Assembly (NCBI GenBank): GCA_964543195.1
Contig: CAZIXF010000020.1
Location: 21,602 to 85,601 of the forward strand
Length of the DNA: 64,000 nucleotides
From: JAGTVG01 sp964543195
Lineage (GTDB): Bacteria > Bacteroidota > Bacteroidia > Cytophagales > Cyclobacteriaceae
Direction: 5' to 3'
The position numbers were made by a program, and so were the translations under genes. Numbering within the stretch: position 1 is the first letter of the stretch; every line of letters begins with the position of its first letter. The notes under the pieces are model-generated. The model did not search any database. It saw only the letters and a list, made by a program, of their open reading frames with translations, and had not been told where the DNA came from. Shown in pieces: positions 53,607 through 61,999 of this stretch.

Positions 53607-55445
53607 ATGTTGATAAACGTTTTCCATTCATTCCGGAGGGTGATCTTCTTTACATTCTCTTTCGGGTTATTGTTCACTTTATCACAGGCCCAGAAGATGG
53701 ACCAGATCGATCTTGCCAATGAATATTATTCTCTTGGTGAGTTGGAGAAAGCAAAAGAAATATACCGGGATCTGGCTAAGAATCCGAAAAACATTCCTTT
53801 GATTCACAACAATTATTTTGAGCTTTTATTGAGCATGTCGGATTTTAAAACTGCCGAACGGTATATCAATATGGCCATCAGAACATATCCCGATAATATT
53901 ATTTATGCCGTGGATAAAGGATTGATATATGGAAGACAGGGACAACTCACAGATGAAAAAGCGTATTATGAAGCATTGCTCAACCAGGTAAAATCCAATG
54001 AAAGAAAACTCAGGTTGATGGCCCATTATTTTATAAAAAATCAAAAAATGGAATATGCACTTGAGTTGTATGAGAAAGGAAGGAAAGACAAAAATGATCC
54101 CTATGCTTATGCGGTAGAAATGGCTACCGTATATCGCCTCATGAATGAAAAGGATAAAATGGTTCGGGAATATCTGAAATTTGTTAAGCGGAGCCCGAAT
54201 AATCTCCCTTATGTAAAAAATGTTTTACAGAATTTTCTGACTGAAATAGAGGATCTTAAGAATTTTGAAAATCTTCTTTATGACCTTATTCAGAAAGAAC
54301 CGGAAAATCAGATCTATTCGGAATTGTTGATCTGGGTGAATATCCAGCAACGAAATTTTTACGGAGCATTTCTACAGGCCAGAGCCTTTGATCTTAGAAC
54401 GAACAAAGACGGGAATGAAGTGCTCGAAGTGGGATTGATCGCCATGGAAAATAAGGCATACGAGACCGCGTTGGAAATATTTGATTATCTCGTGAAAAAT
54501 TACAAACAGGCTTATATATATCCCATTGCAAAAAGGTACAAGATTAAATCAAGAGAGGAACTGGTAAAAAACACCTTTCCCGTGGAGCGTAAAGAGATCA
54601 GGATACTGGCCAATGATTATTCCAACCTGGTTCGGGAACTGGGCGTTAATTCACGTACAGCTGAAGCCTTGTTAAGTAAAGCCAGGTTACATGCATTCTA
54701 TCTCGATGAAAAGGATACGGCCATTCATATCTTAAATACGATTATAAATATTCCCAGGGTTTCACCTGAACTGCAGGCAAGATGTAAACTCGATCTCGGC
54801 GATATTTATCTCTTGTCCGAAGAACCCTGGGAGTCCGCCCTGCTGTATGCCCAGGTTGAAAAAAACCAGAAGGAAACCCCGATCGGCTATGAAGCAAAAT
54901 TACGAAGTGCAAAATTATCCTATTACAAAGGAGATTTCTCACTTGCCCAGGATCACCTGGATGTATTGAAGGAAGCGACAAGCCGGCAGATCTCAAATGA
55001 TGCCATTTACCTGAGCTTGCTGATAAAAGATAATACGGGCCTTGATACATCGGATTTCCTGATGAAAAAATATGCGAAAATAGAACTGATGCTTTTTCAG
55101 AATAAAAAGAAAACCGCCCTCGATTCACTCAATTCCATGTATGAAAATTATAAAGGGTCTAGGCTGACCGATGAGATATTATGGCTCCAGTCCCGGATAT
55201 ATATGGAAATGGGCGAATTCCGTAAATCAGTCCATCTTCTTGAGACTATTTTAAATGATTATGCGGACGATATCTATGGGGATGATGCCTTTTTCAGGAT
55301 TGCTGAAATATACGATTATCATCTGAAAGACCTTAAAAAAGCACAGGATCTCTATCAGGAATTTTTAATTAAATATCCGGGAAGTATATTTGCTGCAGAA
55401 GCCAGAAAACGATTCAGATTGCTGCGCGGTGATGTGATTAACTAG
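53607..55445 (+). CDS. Exported tetratricopeptide-repeat protein
   Basis: 612 residues from ATG 53607. Signal peptide (FFTFSFGLLFTLSQAQ), then TPR-type helical repeats through most of the protein (for example ANEYYSLGELEKAKEIYRDLAK, SDFKTAERYINMAIRTYPDNI, and near the C-terminus DDAFFRIAEIYDYHLKDLKKAQDLYQEFLIKYPGS, shortened here as a TPR with the YPGS end). Probably a periplasmic scaffold. A DnaA-like box overlaps the start codon region. A TTG at 53601 is an alternative, less likely start. The gene is not one of the known origin-linked genes. Confidence 0.82.
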   Translation: MLINVFHSFRRVIFFTFSFGLLFTLSQAQKMDQIDLANEYYSLGELEKAKEIYRDLAKNPKNIPLIHNNYFELLLSMSDFKTAERYINMAIRTYPDNIIYAVDKGLIYGRQGQLTDEKAYYEALLNQVKSNERKLRLMAHYFIKNQKMEYALELYEKGRKDKNDPYAYAVEMATVYRLMNEKDKMVREYLKFVKRSPNNLPYVKNVLQNFLTEIEDLKNFENLLYDLIQKEPENQIYSELLIWVNIQQRNFYGAFLQARAFDLRTNKDGNEVLEVGLIAMENKAYETALEIFDYLVKNYKQAYIYPIAKRYKIKSREELVKNTFPVERKEIRILANDYSNLVRELGVNSRTAEALLSKARLHAFYLDEKDTAIHILNTIINIPRVSPELQARCKLDLGDIYLLSEEPWESALLYAQVEKNQKETPIGYEAKLRSAKLSYYKGDFSLAQDHLDVLKEATSRQISNDAIYLSLLIKDNTGLDTSDFLMKKYAKIELMLFQNKKKTALDSLNSMYENYKGSRLTDEILWLQSRIYMEMGEFRKSVHLLETILNDYADDIYGDDAFFRIAEIYDYHLKDLKKAQDLYQEFLIKYPGSIFAAEARKRFRLLRGDVIN

Positions 55446-55781
55446 ATTCTCTGTTTATTCAATTTCAATTGGATTTTTTACTGAATTTTAGAACGGATTC
55501 AGAAAAATATATAAATGATGTAGTAAAATAGTGTATCATAAAATACTGTACATCAGCATTTAATGATAAGTTTTTTAATTATTTATTTAGAAATCTACCG
55601 TAAAATTGTGCTATAAAGTAACTTATAAAAAATATAAAATTTTTAAGAAAAATATCCTTGCATATCCATAATAGCTCAGTTATATTTAGCTTGAACTGCG
55701 CTTTCAATTTTAAAAAGCATCTATTAATCAAAGAGAGTAATTCTGTAATATGTATGATATATAAATAACTGATAAAAGATT
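55446..55781. other. A+T-rich upstream region of the class II ribonucleotide reductase
   Basis: 336 bases without a gene. It holds the candidate nrdJ promoter (separate entry). I found no cobalamin riboswitch features (no GCCACTG B12 box, no long structured leader) and no convincing NrdR box pair. Confidence 0.5.
55658..55688 (+). promoter_or_regulatory. Candidate promoter of the ribonucleotide reductase gene
   Basis: TTG (55658-55660), 20 bases, TATATTTA (55681-55688): the Bacteroidota -33/-7 pattern with the last G of TAnnTTTG replaced by A. It predicts a leader of about 90 bases. Confidence 0.5.
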
Positions 55782-58088
55782 ATGTCCGAGCAAAAACAAT
55801 CAGAAAGGGTAAAAAAGACCGGTGAGGCTAAAACGGTTTCCGCAAAAGAAAAGAGTAACGGAATAAGTTATCCGAAACAAGTGGTCAAACGGGATGGCCG
55901 TAAAGCGGATTTCGACATCAAACGGATCGAAAACGCTATTTTCAGGTGTTTTCAATCCATGGAAAAACCGAATACAAAAGCCGAAAAACTTTCAAAAGAT
56001 CTTTCAAACCAGGTATTGAATATTGTCTCAGCAAAATATGAAGTTCCTACGGTAGAAAATATTCAGGATATTGTTGAGATGGTATTGCAGGCGGCCGAAG
56101 AATTTGAAGCAGCAAAACGATACATATTATACCGGGCAGAACATGCAAAAATGAGACAGGAGAGGCCTGTACCGGATGACGTAAAAAAAGCCTTTGACGA
56201 TTCGGATAAATATTTTCCGACCCAGTTACAGAAGTTTCAGTTCTACGATAAATATTCCCGGTTTAACTGGGAACTCGGACGAAGGGAAACCTGGGTCGAA
56301 ACGGTGGACAGGACAGTTCATTTCCTGAAGGAACTTTCTGAATACCGGTTACCCAGATCGGTATACGAACGGCTTCACAAGGGTATTCTCGAAATGAAGG
56401 TGATGCCTTCCATGAGGTTACTGGCCATGGCGGGACCTGCTGCACGAAGAAACAACATCTGTTTATATAATTGTTCATACCTGCCAGTCGACAGCATTCA
56501 GTCATTTGTAGAAGCGCTGATCATCTCAATGAGCGGATGCGGCGTAGGGTATTCCGTAGAGGGTGAATATGTAGAAAAATTTCCCAGGATCAAGCGGCAG
56601 AAAGATGAACAGCACATCAATTTTGTCATTGAAGATTCTACCGAAGGCTGGGCCGAAGCATTAAAAGTGGGCATGGAAACCTGGTTCAGTGGCCGGGATA
56701 TTCATTTCAATTATTCATTGATCCGTGAGGCTGGTGCCGTATTACGTGTAAAAGGTGGACGGGCAAGCGGGCCGGAACCCTTAAAAAACATGCTTGAATT
56801 TGTCCGGTCAAGGATCCTGTCACGTCAGGGTAGTTTCCTGAGATCGATCGATGCCCATGATATCATGTGTTCCGTGGGACAGGCGGCTGTATCAGGAGGA
56901 GTCAGAAGAACTGCGATGATCGCTCTGTTCGATTACGATGATTATGATATGCGTCATTGCAAGGATGGGGATTTCTGGATTAAGAACAGCCAGCGGTGGA
57001 ATGCCAATAATTCTGCGGTGTGGCCGGAAAGAAAGCTTACGCAGGCTGAAGTAGCCAGGTATGTGCTGGATATAGTTAATTCCGAAAGGGGTGAGCCGGG
57101 TATATTCAACCGGCATGCTGCGCTCGAAACACAACCGGAAAGAAGGAAGCCGGCAAAATTCGGTACCAATCCCTGTGGTGAGATCATTTTGCGCCCGTTC
57201 CAGTTTTGTAATCTTTCTGTAGCGGTAGCCAGGCAAAATGATACGTTTGAAGACCTTTCTGACAAAGTCGAACTGGCCACCATTATCGGTACCATTCAGT
57301 CGATGGCTACTTTTTTCCCGGGATTACGGCCCGAATGGAAGAAAAATTGTGTTGAAGAAAGTTTGCTTGGGGTAGACATCAATGGCCAACTTGATTGTCC
57401 CGTGGTCCAGGAAGCGGATGTCCAGAAAATGCTTCAGCAGATTGCAGTGGAGACCAATAAGAATTATGCAAAGGCACTCGGTATCAATCAATCCGCTGCG
57501 GTTACCTGTGTAAAACCATCGGGTAATTCATCCCAGTTATTGAATTGTTCACCGGGTATTCATGCACGATGGTCGGATTATTATGTAAGGAATGTACGTG
57601 TGGGTACGCATACACCCGTCTTTAAAGTGCTTCAGAATGCGGGTGTTCCCATGGATCCCGAAAACGGACAGAAAAAAGAAAATGCCAGTACTTATGTGGT
57701 CCATTTTCCGATGAAGTCACCAGAAAATGCCACGACAAGGAATAACCGGTCAGCCATGGAACAGCTGGATTACTGGCTCCAGGTAAAAACCAAATATACC
57801 GAGCATAATCCCAGTGTGACCATTACCTATAAACCCTATGAAGTGTTGGATATCATAAAATGGGTATGGGAAAATCAGGATAAGATCGGAGGCATTACTT
57901 TTCTCCCTGCTTTCGATGCCAAGTTTGACCAGATGCCTTACGAGGAAATCTCCGAGGAAACCTATAATAAGCTGGTTGAAAAATTCCCCGATATTGATTT
58001 TTCCAAGATTTATCGCTACGAAGAAGAAGATTATACCACAGCGGCCCAAGAGGTAGCCTGTATGGCTGGAAATTGTGATTCGATCTGA
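55782..58088 (+). CDS. nrdJ: Adenosylcobalamin-dependent ribonucleotide reductase (class II)
   Basis: 768 residues. N-terminal ATP-cone (VVKRDGRKADFDIKRIENAIF onward, about 33-125; shortened motif VVKRDGRKADF), then the barrel. TNPCGEIILRPFQFC gives the radical Cys C465 and its partner C476, spaced 11 as in the Lactobacillus enzyme; C227 or C231 (NICLYNC) is the third active-site Cys; C760 and C765 (CMAGNC) at the tail are the shuttle pair with the same spacing of five. These features point to the monomeric B12 type, which makes deoxynucleotides without oxygen. It lies 2.2 kb from the putative origin and is followed by a terminator. Confidence 0.92.
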   Translation: MSEQKQSERVKKTGEAKTVSAKEKSNGISYPKQVVKRDGRKADFDIKRIENAIFRCFQSMEKPNTKAEKLSKDLSNQVLNIVSAKYEVPTVENIQDIVEMVLQAAEEFEAAKRYILYRAEHAKMRQERPVPDDVKKAFDDSDKYFPTQLQKFQFYDKYSRFNWELGRRETWVETVDRTVHFLKELSEYRLPRSVYERLHKGILEMKVMPSMRLLAMAGPAARRNNICLYNCSYLPVDSIQSFVEALIISMSGCGVGYSVEGEYVEKFPRIKRQKDEQHINFVIEDSTEGWAEALKVGMETWFSGRDIHFNYSLIREAGAVLRVKGGRASGPEPLKNMLEFVRSRILSRQGSFLRSIDAHDIMCSVGQAAVSGGVRRTAMIALFDYDDYDMRHCKDGDFWIKNSQRWNANNSAVWPERKLTQAEVARYVLDIVNSERGEPGIFNRHAALETQPERRKPAKFGTNPCGEIILRPFQFCNLSVAVARQNDTFEDLSDKVELATIIGTIQSMATFFPGLRPEWKKNCVEESLLGVDINGQLDCPVVQEADVQKMLQQIAVETNKNYAKALGINQSAAVTCVKPSGNSSQLLNCSPGIHARWSDYYVRNVRVGTHTPVFKVLQNAGVPMDPENGQKKENASTYVVHFPMKSPENATTRNNRSAMEQLDYWLQVKTKYTEHNPSVTITYKPYEVLDIIKWVWENQDKIGGITFLPAFDAKFDQMPYEEISEETYNKLVEKFPDIDFSKIYRYEEEDYTTAAQEVACMAGNCDSI

Positions 58089-58119
58089 TTTTCCGTAGCG
58101 GAAATGATAAAGAATAATG

Positions 58120-58157
58120 ACTCATACTATGACTCGAAGTCATAGTATGAGTTTTTT
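58120..58157 (+). terminator. Intrinsic terminator after nrdJ
   Basis: Perfect 15-bp stem (58120-58134 with 58138-58152), 3-base loop CGA, then six T. Confidence 0.92.
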
Positions 58158-58173
58158 ATTATTGATGAGTGGT

Positions 58174-58205
58174 AAAAACCGGTAAAACCCCTTTTCACCG
58201 GTTTT
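58174..58205 (-). terminator. Intrinsic terminator of the htrA gene
   Basis: On the minus strand AAAACCGGT and ACCGGTTTT (58197-58205 and 58175-58183) form a 9-bp stem followed by T residues, 33 bases beyond the htrA stop. Confidence 0.75.
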
Positions 58206-58237
58206 AGTGTAAGAGTTCCATTTTATTTATTGATCCG

Positions 58238-59683
58238 CTAATTCCATTTAAGGCCATAGTAGGCTTCTTCGCCACCCGGATATACACCGCCAATGAGGAT
58301 GCCTCCTTCACTGTTGGATAGAGCACTCATCAGGTCGTTAATGGTTTTAATATTCCGTTTGTCCACGGAAGTAATGATAAAGCCATCCATTATGCCCGCG
58401 TCATTCCATTTACCGGGGCCAATATTTTTTAACTGTACTCCACCGTTTATGTCCAGTTTTTCCTTTGTATCCTCATCGATCTCTACCAGGGTGGCTCCCT
58501 GCATTTCCATGCCTGAACTTCTGTCGACCACTTTGATTTCACCCATCACATTTTTCAGTGTGGCGGTTACTGTTTTCCTGCTTCCATTACGAATGAAAGT
58601 AACGTCAATCTTATCACCCGGGCGGTGTCTGGCCACTTGTTCCTGCAGTTCGGCTACGTTACGCACGGAGGTACCATCAATGGAGATGATCACATCTCCT
58701 TCTTCGATGCCTGCTTCTTCGGCTGAAGTTCCTTTATTCACTGCAGCAACGTATACCCCGGAGGTCTCTTTGATATCAAGTTCTTTCGCCAGATCAGCGT
58801 CAAGATCACGGATTTGAATTCCGAGCAGTGCCCGTTGTACCGCCCCGTATTCCAGAAGATCATCCATTACTTTTTTAACCAGTGCCACCGGAACGGCAAA
58901 GGAATATCCCGCATAGGATCTTGTCGGTGAGGCAATGGCGGTATTAATCCCCACCAGTTCACCTTTCAGGTTGACCAATGCTCCTCCGCTGTTTCCGGGA
59001 TTGACTGCGGCATCGGTCTGAATGAACGATTCGATACCAAATTCTCTGCTTCTTAGAATGTTGATATTCCTTGCCTTGGCACTGACGATACCGGCCGTTA
59101 CGGTTGAATTGAGTTCGAACGGATTACCTACAGCCAGGACCCATTCACCCACCTGGAGATTATCGGAGTCGCCATATTTAATAAAGGTAAGATCCTTTTC
59201 CTTGATCTTGACCAGCGCAAGATCCGTTGTGGGGTCCTCTCCGATAAGGCGGGCTTCATATTTCCGGTTATCGTGAAGCGTCACATCAATCCGGGTAGCC
59301 CCTTCCACTACATGGTAATTGGTAGCTATATACCCGTCATCAGATATGATCACACCGGAACCGGTGGCCTCCTGAGGCATACGCCTTGGCATATTGAAAA
59401 ATTCCTCAAAGGGATTCATTGTTCTGTCTTCGCTTTCTTTCTCTGTTTTTATATGGACCACACCCGGGGTAACGAGATTTGCTGCAAAAACAAAATTAGG
59501 TCCCTCGGGTATATTTATTTCATTATCAAGAAGCACATCAGAAAATTTTATATTCTGGCGTTCTTCGAACGAATCATAGCCGGGTCCACGGTCATAAAAC
59601 AGGCTGAAGGCGCCTATGGCCAGTAAGGCTCCTACAAACGATGCCACGATTATGGCCAAAATGAAATTTCTTTTACTCATCAT
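58238..59683 (-). CDS. Periplasmic serine protease of the Do/DegQ (HtrA) family
   Basis: 481 residues. One N-terminal membrane helix or signal (FILAIIVASFVGALLAIGAF), a trypsin-like domain with triad H124 (TNYHVVEG), D154 (TTDLALVKI) and S232 (NPGNSGGAL), then two PDZ domains (LLGIQIRDLDADLAKEL; GVQLKNIGPGKWNDAG). It degrades or refolds damaged envelope proteins. Two ATGs lie in tandem at the start (59683 and 59680). Alone on the minus strand with its own terminator. Together with the Hsp20 gene it makes a small protein-quality neighbourhood. Confidence 0.94.
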   Translation of the reverse strand: MMSKRNFILAIIVASFVGALLAIGAFSLFYDRGPGYDSFEERQNIKFSDVLLDNEINIPEGPNFVFAANLVTPGVVHIKTEKESEDRTMNPFEEFFNMPRRMPQEATGSGVIISDDGYIATNYHVVEGATRIDVTLHDNRKYEARLIGEDPTTDLALVKIKEKDLTFIKYGDSDNLQVGEWVLAVGNPFELNSTVTAGIVSAKARNINILRSREFGIESFIQTDAAVNPGNSGGALVNLKGELVGINTAIASPTRSYAGYSFAVPVALVKKVMDDLLEYGAVQRALLGIQIRDLDADLAKELDIKETSGVYVAAVNKGTSAEEAGIEEGDVIISIDGTSVRNVAELQEQVARHRPGDKIDVTFIRNGSRKTVTATLKNVMGEIKVVDRSSGMEMQGATLVEIDEDTKEKLDINGGVQLKNIGPGKWNDAGIMDGFIITSVDKRNIKTINDLMSALSNSEGGILIGGVYPGGEEAYYGLKWN

Positions 59684-60070
59684 AAATTCCTATTTAGATT
59701 TTCGATTATATAACAACGTAAATAACGGGTATTTTAACAAAATGATTTTAATATTAACAAAAATTAACAAAAAAACCCTGAAGCGAACAACTGCGGAGAG
59801 TTTTACTTCAGGGTTTTTCAGATCTTAACCCGAAAAATTCATAAATTTTTCGCCCGAAGGGCCGATTAAGCGCAATTTATTGATAATCAAAGAATTATAT
59901 AGGGTTTTGAAATTCTTATACTTAATCAAATAGCCCAGAAATAGGCTACTGAATTGCGCTTATCAGGGGTTAATCCCTTTTTGTAACTACCGGATAATAA
60001 ATATATTAAATAGTAAAAACGGTTTATTTTGAGAATGGTTTATGAATAATCGGGTTAATATGTACTGCGT
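59684..60070. other. Intergenic region with hairpins and repeat element
   Basis: 387 bases between two minus-strand genes. It contains a strong hairpin (about 59772-59819, arms AACCCTGAAG and CTTCAGGGTT with flanking A and T runs) that can terminate transcription in both directions, followed by the 149-bp repeat element at 59825-59973. No gene seen. Confidence 0.6.
59825..59973. repeat. Hairpin-rich repeat element, first copy
   Basis: The left 53 bases (59825-59877) recur without a mismatch at 63948-64000. The element is bounded by TTAACCC and GGGTTAA, carries an 11-bp inverted repeat TAAGCGCAATT (59867-59877) / AATTGCGCTTA (59952-59962), and near its left end two tight hairpins (CGAAAAATT with AATTTTTCG; GCCC with GGGC). 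No coding capacity. It looks like a small non-autonomous mobile or REP-like element; family unknown to me. Confidence 0.75.
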
Positions 60071-60502
60071 TTACTTCACAGCGATTTTATGCTTCTGAAT
60101 TTTCTTTTCATTCTTCTGGATCTCAATATAGAGAATTCCTTCCTTGTAAGAAGCATTGATCTTATTTTCATCGGCATCATCCGGTAACTGGAATACACGT
60201 TCGAACGATCCGTTCCTGATCTGATGCTGATGTACGGTAATCGTCTCATCAAGCTTGTGATTTCTTTCACCGCTGATGGTCAGTCTGCCTTCTTCAAAGT
60301 TAATGTTGAAATCTTCTTTTTTGAAGCCGGGAACCGCTAACTGCAATTCATAGGCTTTTTCAGATTCCAGTACATTGGCATTGGGTAAAAACCGGTGTAC
60401 ACTTGAATCCTCGAGGGTGTCATAGAAGAACTTATCGAACATATTCGAGAAGGCACCCGGCATTGTGCTTCTGTAATTAGGGTTATATTTAATAAGTGTC
60501 AT
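60071..60502 (-). CDS. Hsp20/alpha-crystallin small heat-shock protein
   Basis: 143 residues from ATG 60502 (MTLIKYNPNYRS). The alpha-crystallin domain covers about 40-140: YELQLAVPGFKKEDFNINFEEGRLTISGE (given here by its ends YELQLAVPGFKKEDF and GRLTISGE), GSFERVFQLPDDADENKI and the conserved AxxxxGxLxIxxxK tail (ASYKEGILYIEIQK). It holds unfolded proteins for later refolding in the cytoplasm. A longer in-frame reading to 60691 is not supported by the family. Confidence 0.94.
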   Translation of the reverse strand: MTLIKYNPNYRSTMPGAFSNMFDKFFYDTLEDSSVHRFLPNANVLESEKAYELQLAVPGFKKEDFNINFEEGRLTISGERNHKLDETITVHQHQIRNGSFERVFQLPDDADENKINASYKEGILYIEIQKNEKKIQKHKIAVK

Positions 60503-61057
60503 AGTTTTTATGTTTTTAGTTTTCTTGATTTTCACCCGTACACAAGTAAAAATTATACCAATTGGATTTTCCATATAAAACAACTCTTTTTTGCGCCACA
60601 ATGACACATTTATGTGTACAAACACCAATAAACCCGCCAATATGGCAGCATACTGAGGCTTGAGCTTTAAAAGACAAGTGGTGATAAACATTCCATTTAG
60701 TATTACTTAAAAACCCGGGAGCCTGGGTCGTGGCCATGTTCTTGCGGGGTTTTACCCGGAAGGCGTATGCGCCTGAAAAAAAATTGCGATGCAAAGCAAA
60801 AATCGGGATTAAGGCCACTTTATTTGGTGATGGATAGTCCGGTTTCAGCAAATATTTTGCTCAAAATAATTCTAAGGATTTTTTGATGAAAGGAATTGAA
60901 AAAAGGCAATTTCCTTTTCTAAGCGGAAGCCGATACCATGATCAGCCGATAAGAATGTGCTATTTGATGGCCAGGCAAAATTTCGTTTAAAAAAATCCGG
61001 TTAATCTATTGATAATTAATGGATCGCGGGCTATGTTTGCATTCCGATTTCAAAAAT
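60503..61057. other. Intergenic region without a gene
   Basis: 555 bases between the Hsp20 start and tRNA-Asn. Frames here have no recognisable relatives and poor composition. Apart from the tRNA promoter at the right end I see no repeat or RNA gene; the Hsp20 promoter must lie at the left end. Confidence 0.45.
61009..61039 (+). promoter_or_regulatory. Promoter of tRNA-Asn
   Basis: TTG (61009-61011), exactly 20 bases, TATGTTTG (61032-61039), a full match to the Bacteroidota -33/-7 consensus. RNA would start near 61044, 14 bases before the mature tRNA. Confidence 0.75.
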
Positions 61058-61131
61058 TCCTCAGTAGCTCAGTTGGTTAGAGCATCTGACTGTTAATCAG
61101 AGGGTCGTTGGTTCGAGTCCAACCTGGGGAG
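61058..61131 (+). tRNA. tRNA-Asn (anticodon GTT)
   Basis: 74 bases, cloverleaf complete: acceptor TCCTCAG pairs with CTGGGGA, D arm GCTC/GAGC, anticodon stem TCTGA/TCAGA with loop CTGTTAA (anticodon GTT), variable region, T arm with GGTTCGAGTCC. CCA is not encoded. A terminator follows 13 bases later. Confidence 0.97.
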
Positions 61132-61144
61132 CGCAGAGACACAG

Positions 61145-61170
61145 GCCCCGATGATAATCGGGGCTTTTTG
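61145..61170 (+). terminator. Intrinsic terminator after tRNA-Asn
   Basis: GCCCCGAT (61145-61152), loop GATA, ATCGGGGC (61157-61164), then five T. Confidence 0.92.
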
Positions 61171-61200
61171 CATCAAGTAAAAAGTTGGACAAGAGGTATG

Positions 61201-61232
61201 TCCCGATGTGCTCTCCCGTAGGGACATCGGGA
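61201..61232. repeat. Inverted repeat next to tRNA-Asn
   Basis: TCCCGATGT (61201-61209) and ACATCGGGA (61224-61232) form a 9-bp stem with an inner TCCC/GGGA hairpin. No T run follows, so it is not a usual terminator. Purpose unknown. Confidence 0.6.
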
Positions 61233-61332
61233 ACTCAACCATGGCCTAAGAAAATATTCAGGCAACTTTCACCGGATTGCCTTTTTTATTTTATTCAACC
61301 ATCAATCAGTCCTAACTTAATTTTTACCAGCT

Positions 61333-61564
61333 ATGATCTTACCATATTGTGTTTATGTACTTTTTCAATCGTAAAGATCATAAAATGTATATTGGATATA
61401 TCACCAATATTGAAAATCGGATTAAAAATCATAAGGAAGGAAAAGCAATTTCCACATCCAAAAGAAGACATTTGGAATTAATTTTCTGCAAATTCTATGT
61501 ATCAAAAAAGGCCGCTGTGAGAAGAGAAGACTTTCTGAAAGCTACAGCAGGGGAAAAGGTATAA
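61333..61564 (+). pseudogene. GIY-YIG nuclease domain gene, frameshifted
   Basis: The frame from ATG 61333 reads MILPYCVYVLFQS and stops at 61372; the next frame continues with RKDHKMYIGYITNIENRIKNH, STSKRRHLELIFCKFYVSKKAAVRRE and ends at 61564. Joined, they give a single-domain GIY-YIG protein (UvrC-N/YhbQ type), where the first piece supplies the GIY-equivalent strand (VYVL) and MYIGYI the YIG strand. The break is at a run of five T (61361-61365), typical of a one-base indel or a sequencing error. A shorter start within the second frame (GTG 61349) would lose the first strand. The C-terminus after FLKATAGEKV is also short. Confidence 0.7.
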
Positions 61565-61999
61565 AAATACATCATAAGAGAAACATTTATATGGATCAAA
61601 AATTGTTAAAATTTAATTGTTTTGAGTTGAAAAACCCATAAAATGAAGGAATGCAGGGAGTTCTACTTCATAGATAATTTGCACGGAATGAATGATTCCT
61701 GTCAGTCAACTGAATTTCATTTGGGTTTAATTTAGACTGTTGAATTTTGATAAATATATCATTGTAAATAACAGATTAAAAATTAATGAATAATACCTTT
61801 GATTACCGAGGTGAATGGGGTTACAGTTGCAAGAAAAAAAGATCGAAAAAATAAGATCCTTGTTAAATGTTTTACGATAATAACTTTTTAAAAATATCTT
61901 TATGATTTAAGAATTTCGGATTTCGGGTTATAATACCTGTGCGCATTATTTATCTTTATATATTACTGCAGTAAAAGAGCAGCAAAAAAAAATAATCCC
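61565..61999. other. Intergenic region without a gene
   Basis: 435 A+T-rich bases between the GIY-YIG remnant and the pRiA4b-like gene. No reading frame, RNA gene or clear repeat seen. Confidence 0.45.

Noticed and set aside
55665..55690. TAGCTCAGTT string resembling a tRNA D arm upstream of nrdJ
   Set aside because: No matching anticodon or T arm follows; it falls in the spacer of the promoter-like sequence and cannot fold as a tRNA.
55446..55781. Cobalamin riboswitch before the B12-dependent reductase
   Set aside because: No B12 box or extended G+C-containing folded leader; the region is plain A+T-rich DNA.
60516..60851. 111-codon minus-strand frame upstream of Hsp20
   Set aside because: It overlaps the Hsp20 upstream extension, lacks any domain and has a composition unlike the neighbours.
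61201..61232. Terminator call for the hairpin after the tRNA region
   Set aside because: No T run follows and a proper terminator already lies at 61145-61170; kept as an inverted repeat of unknown role.
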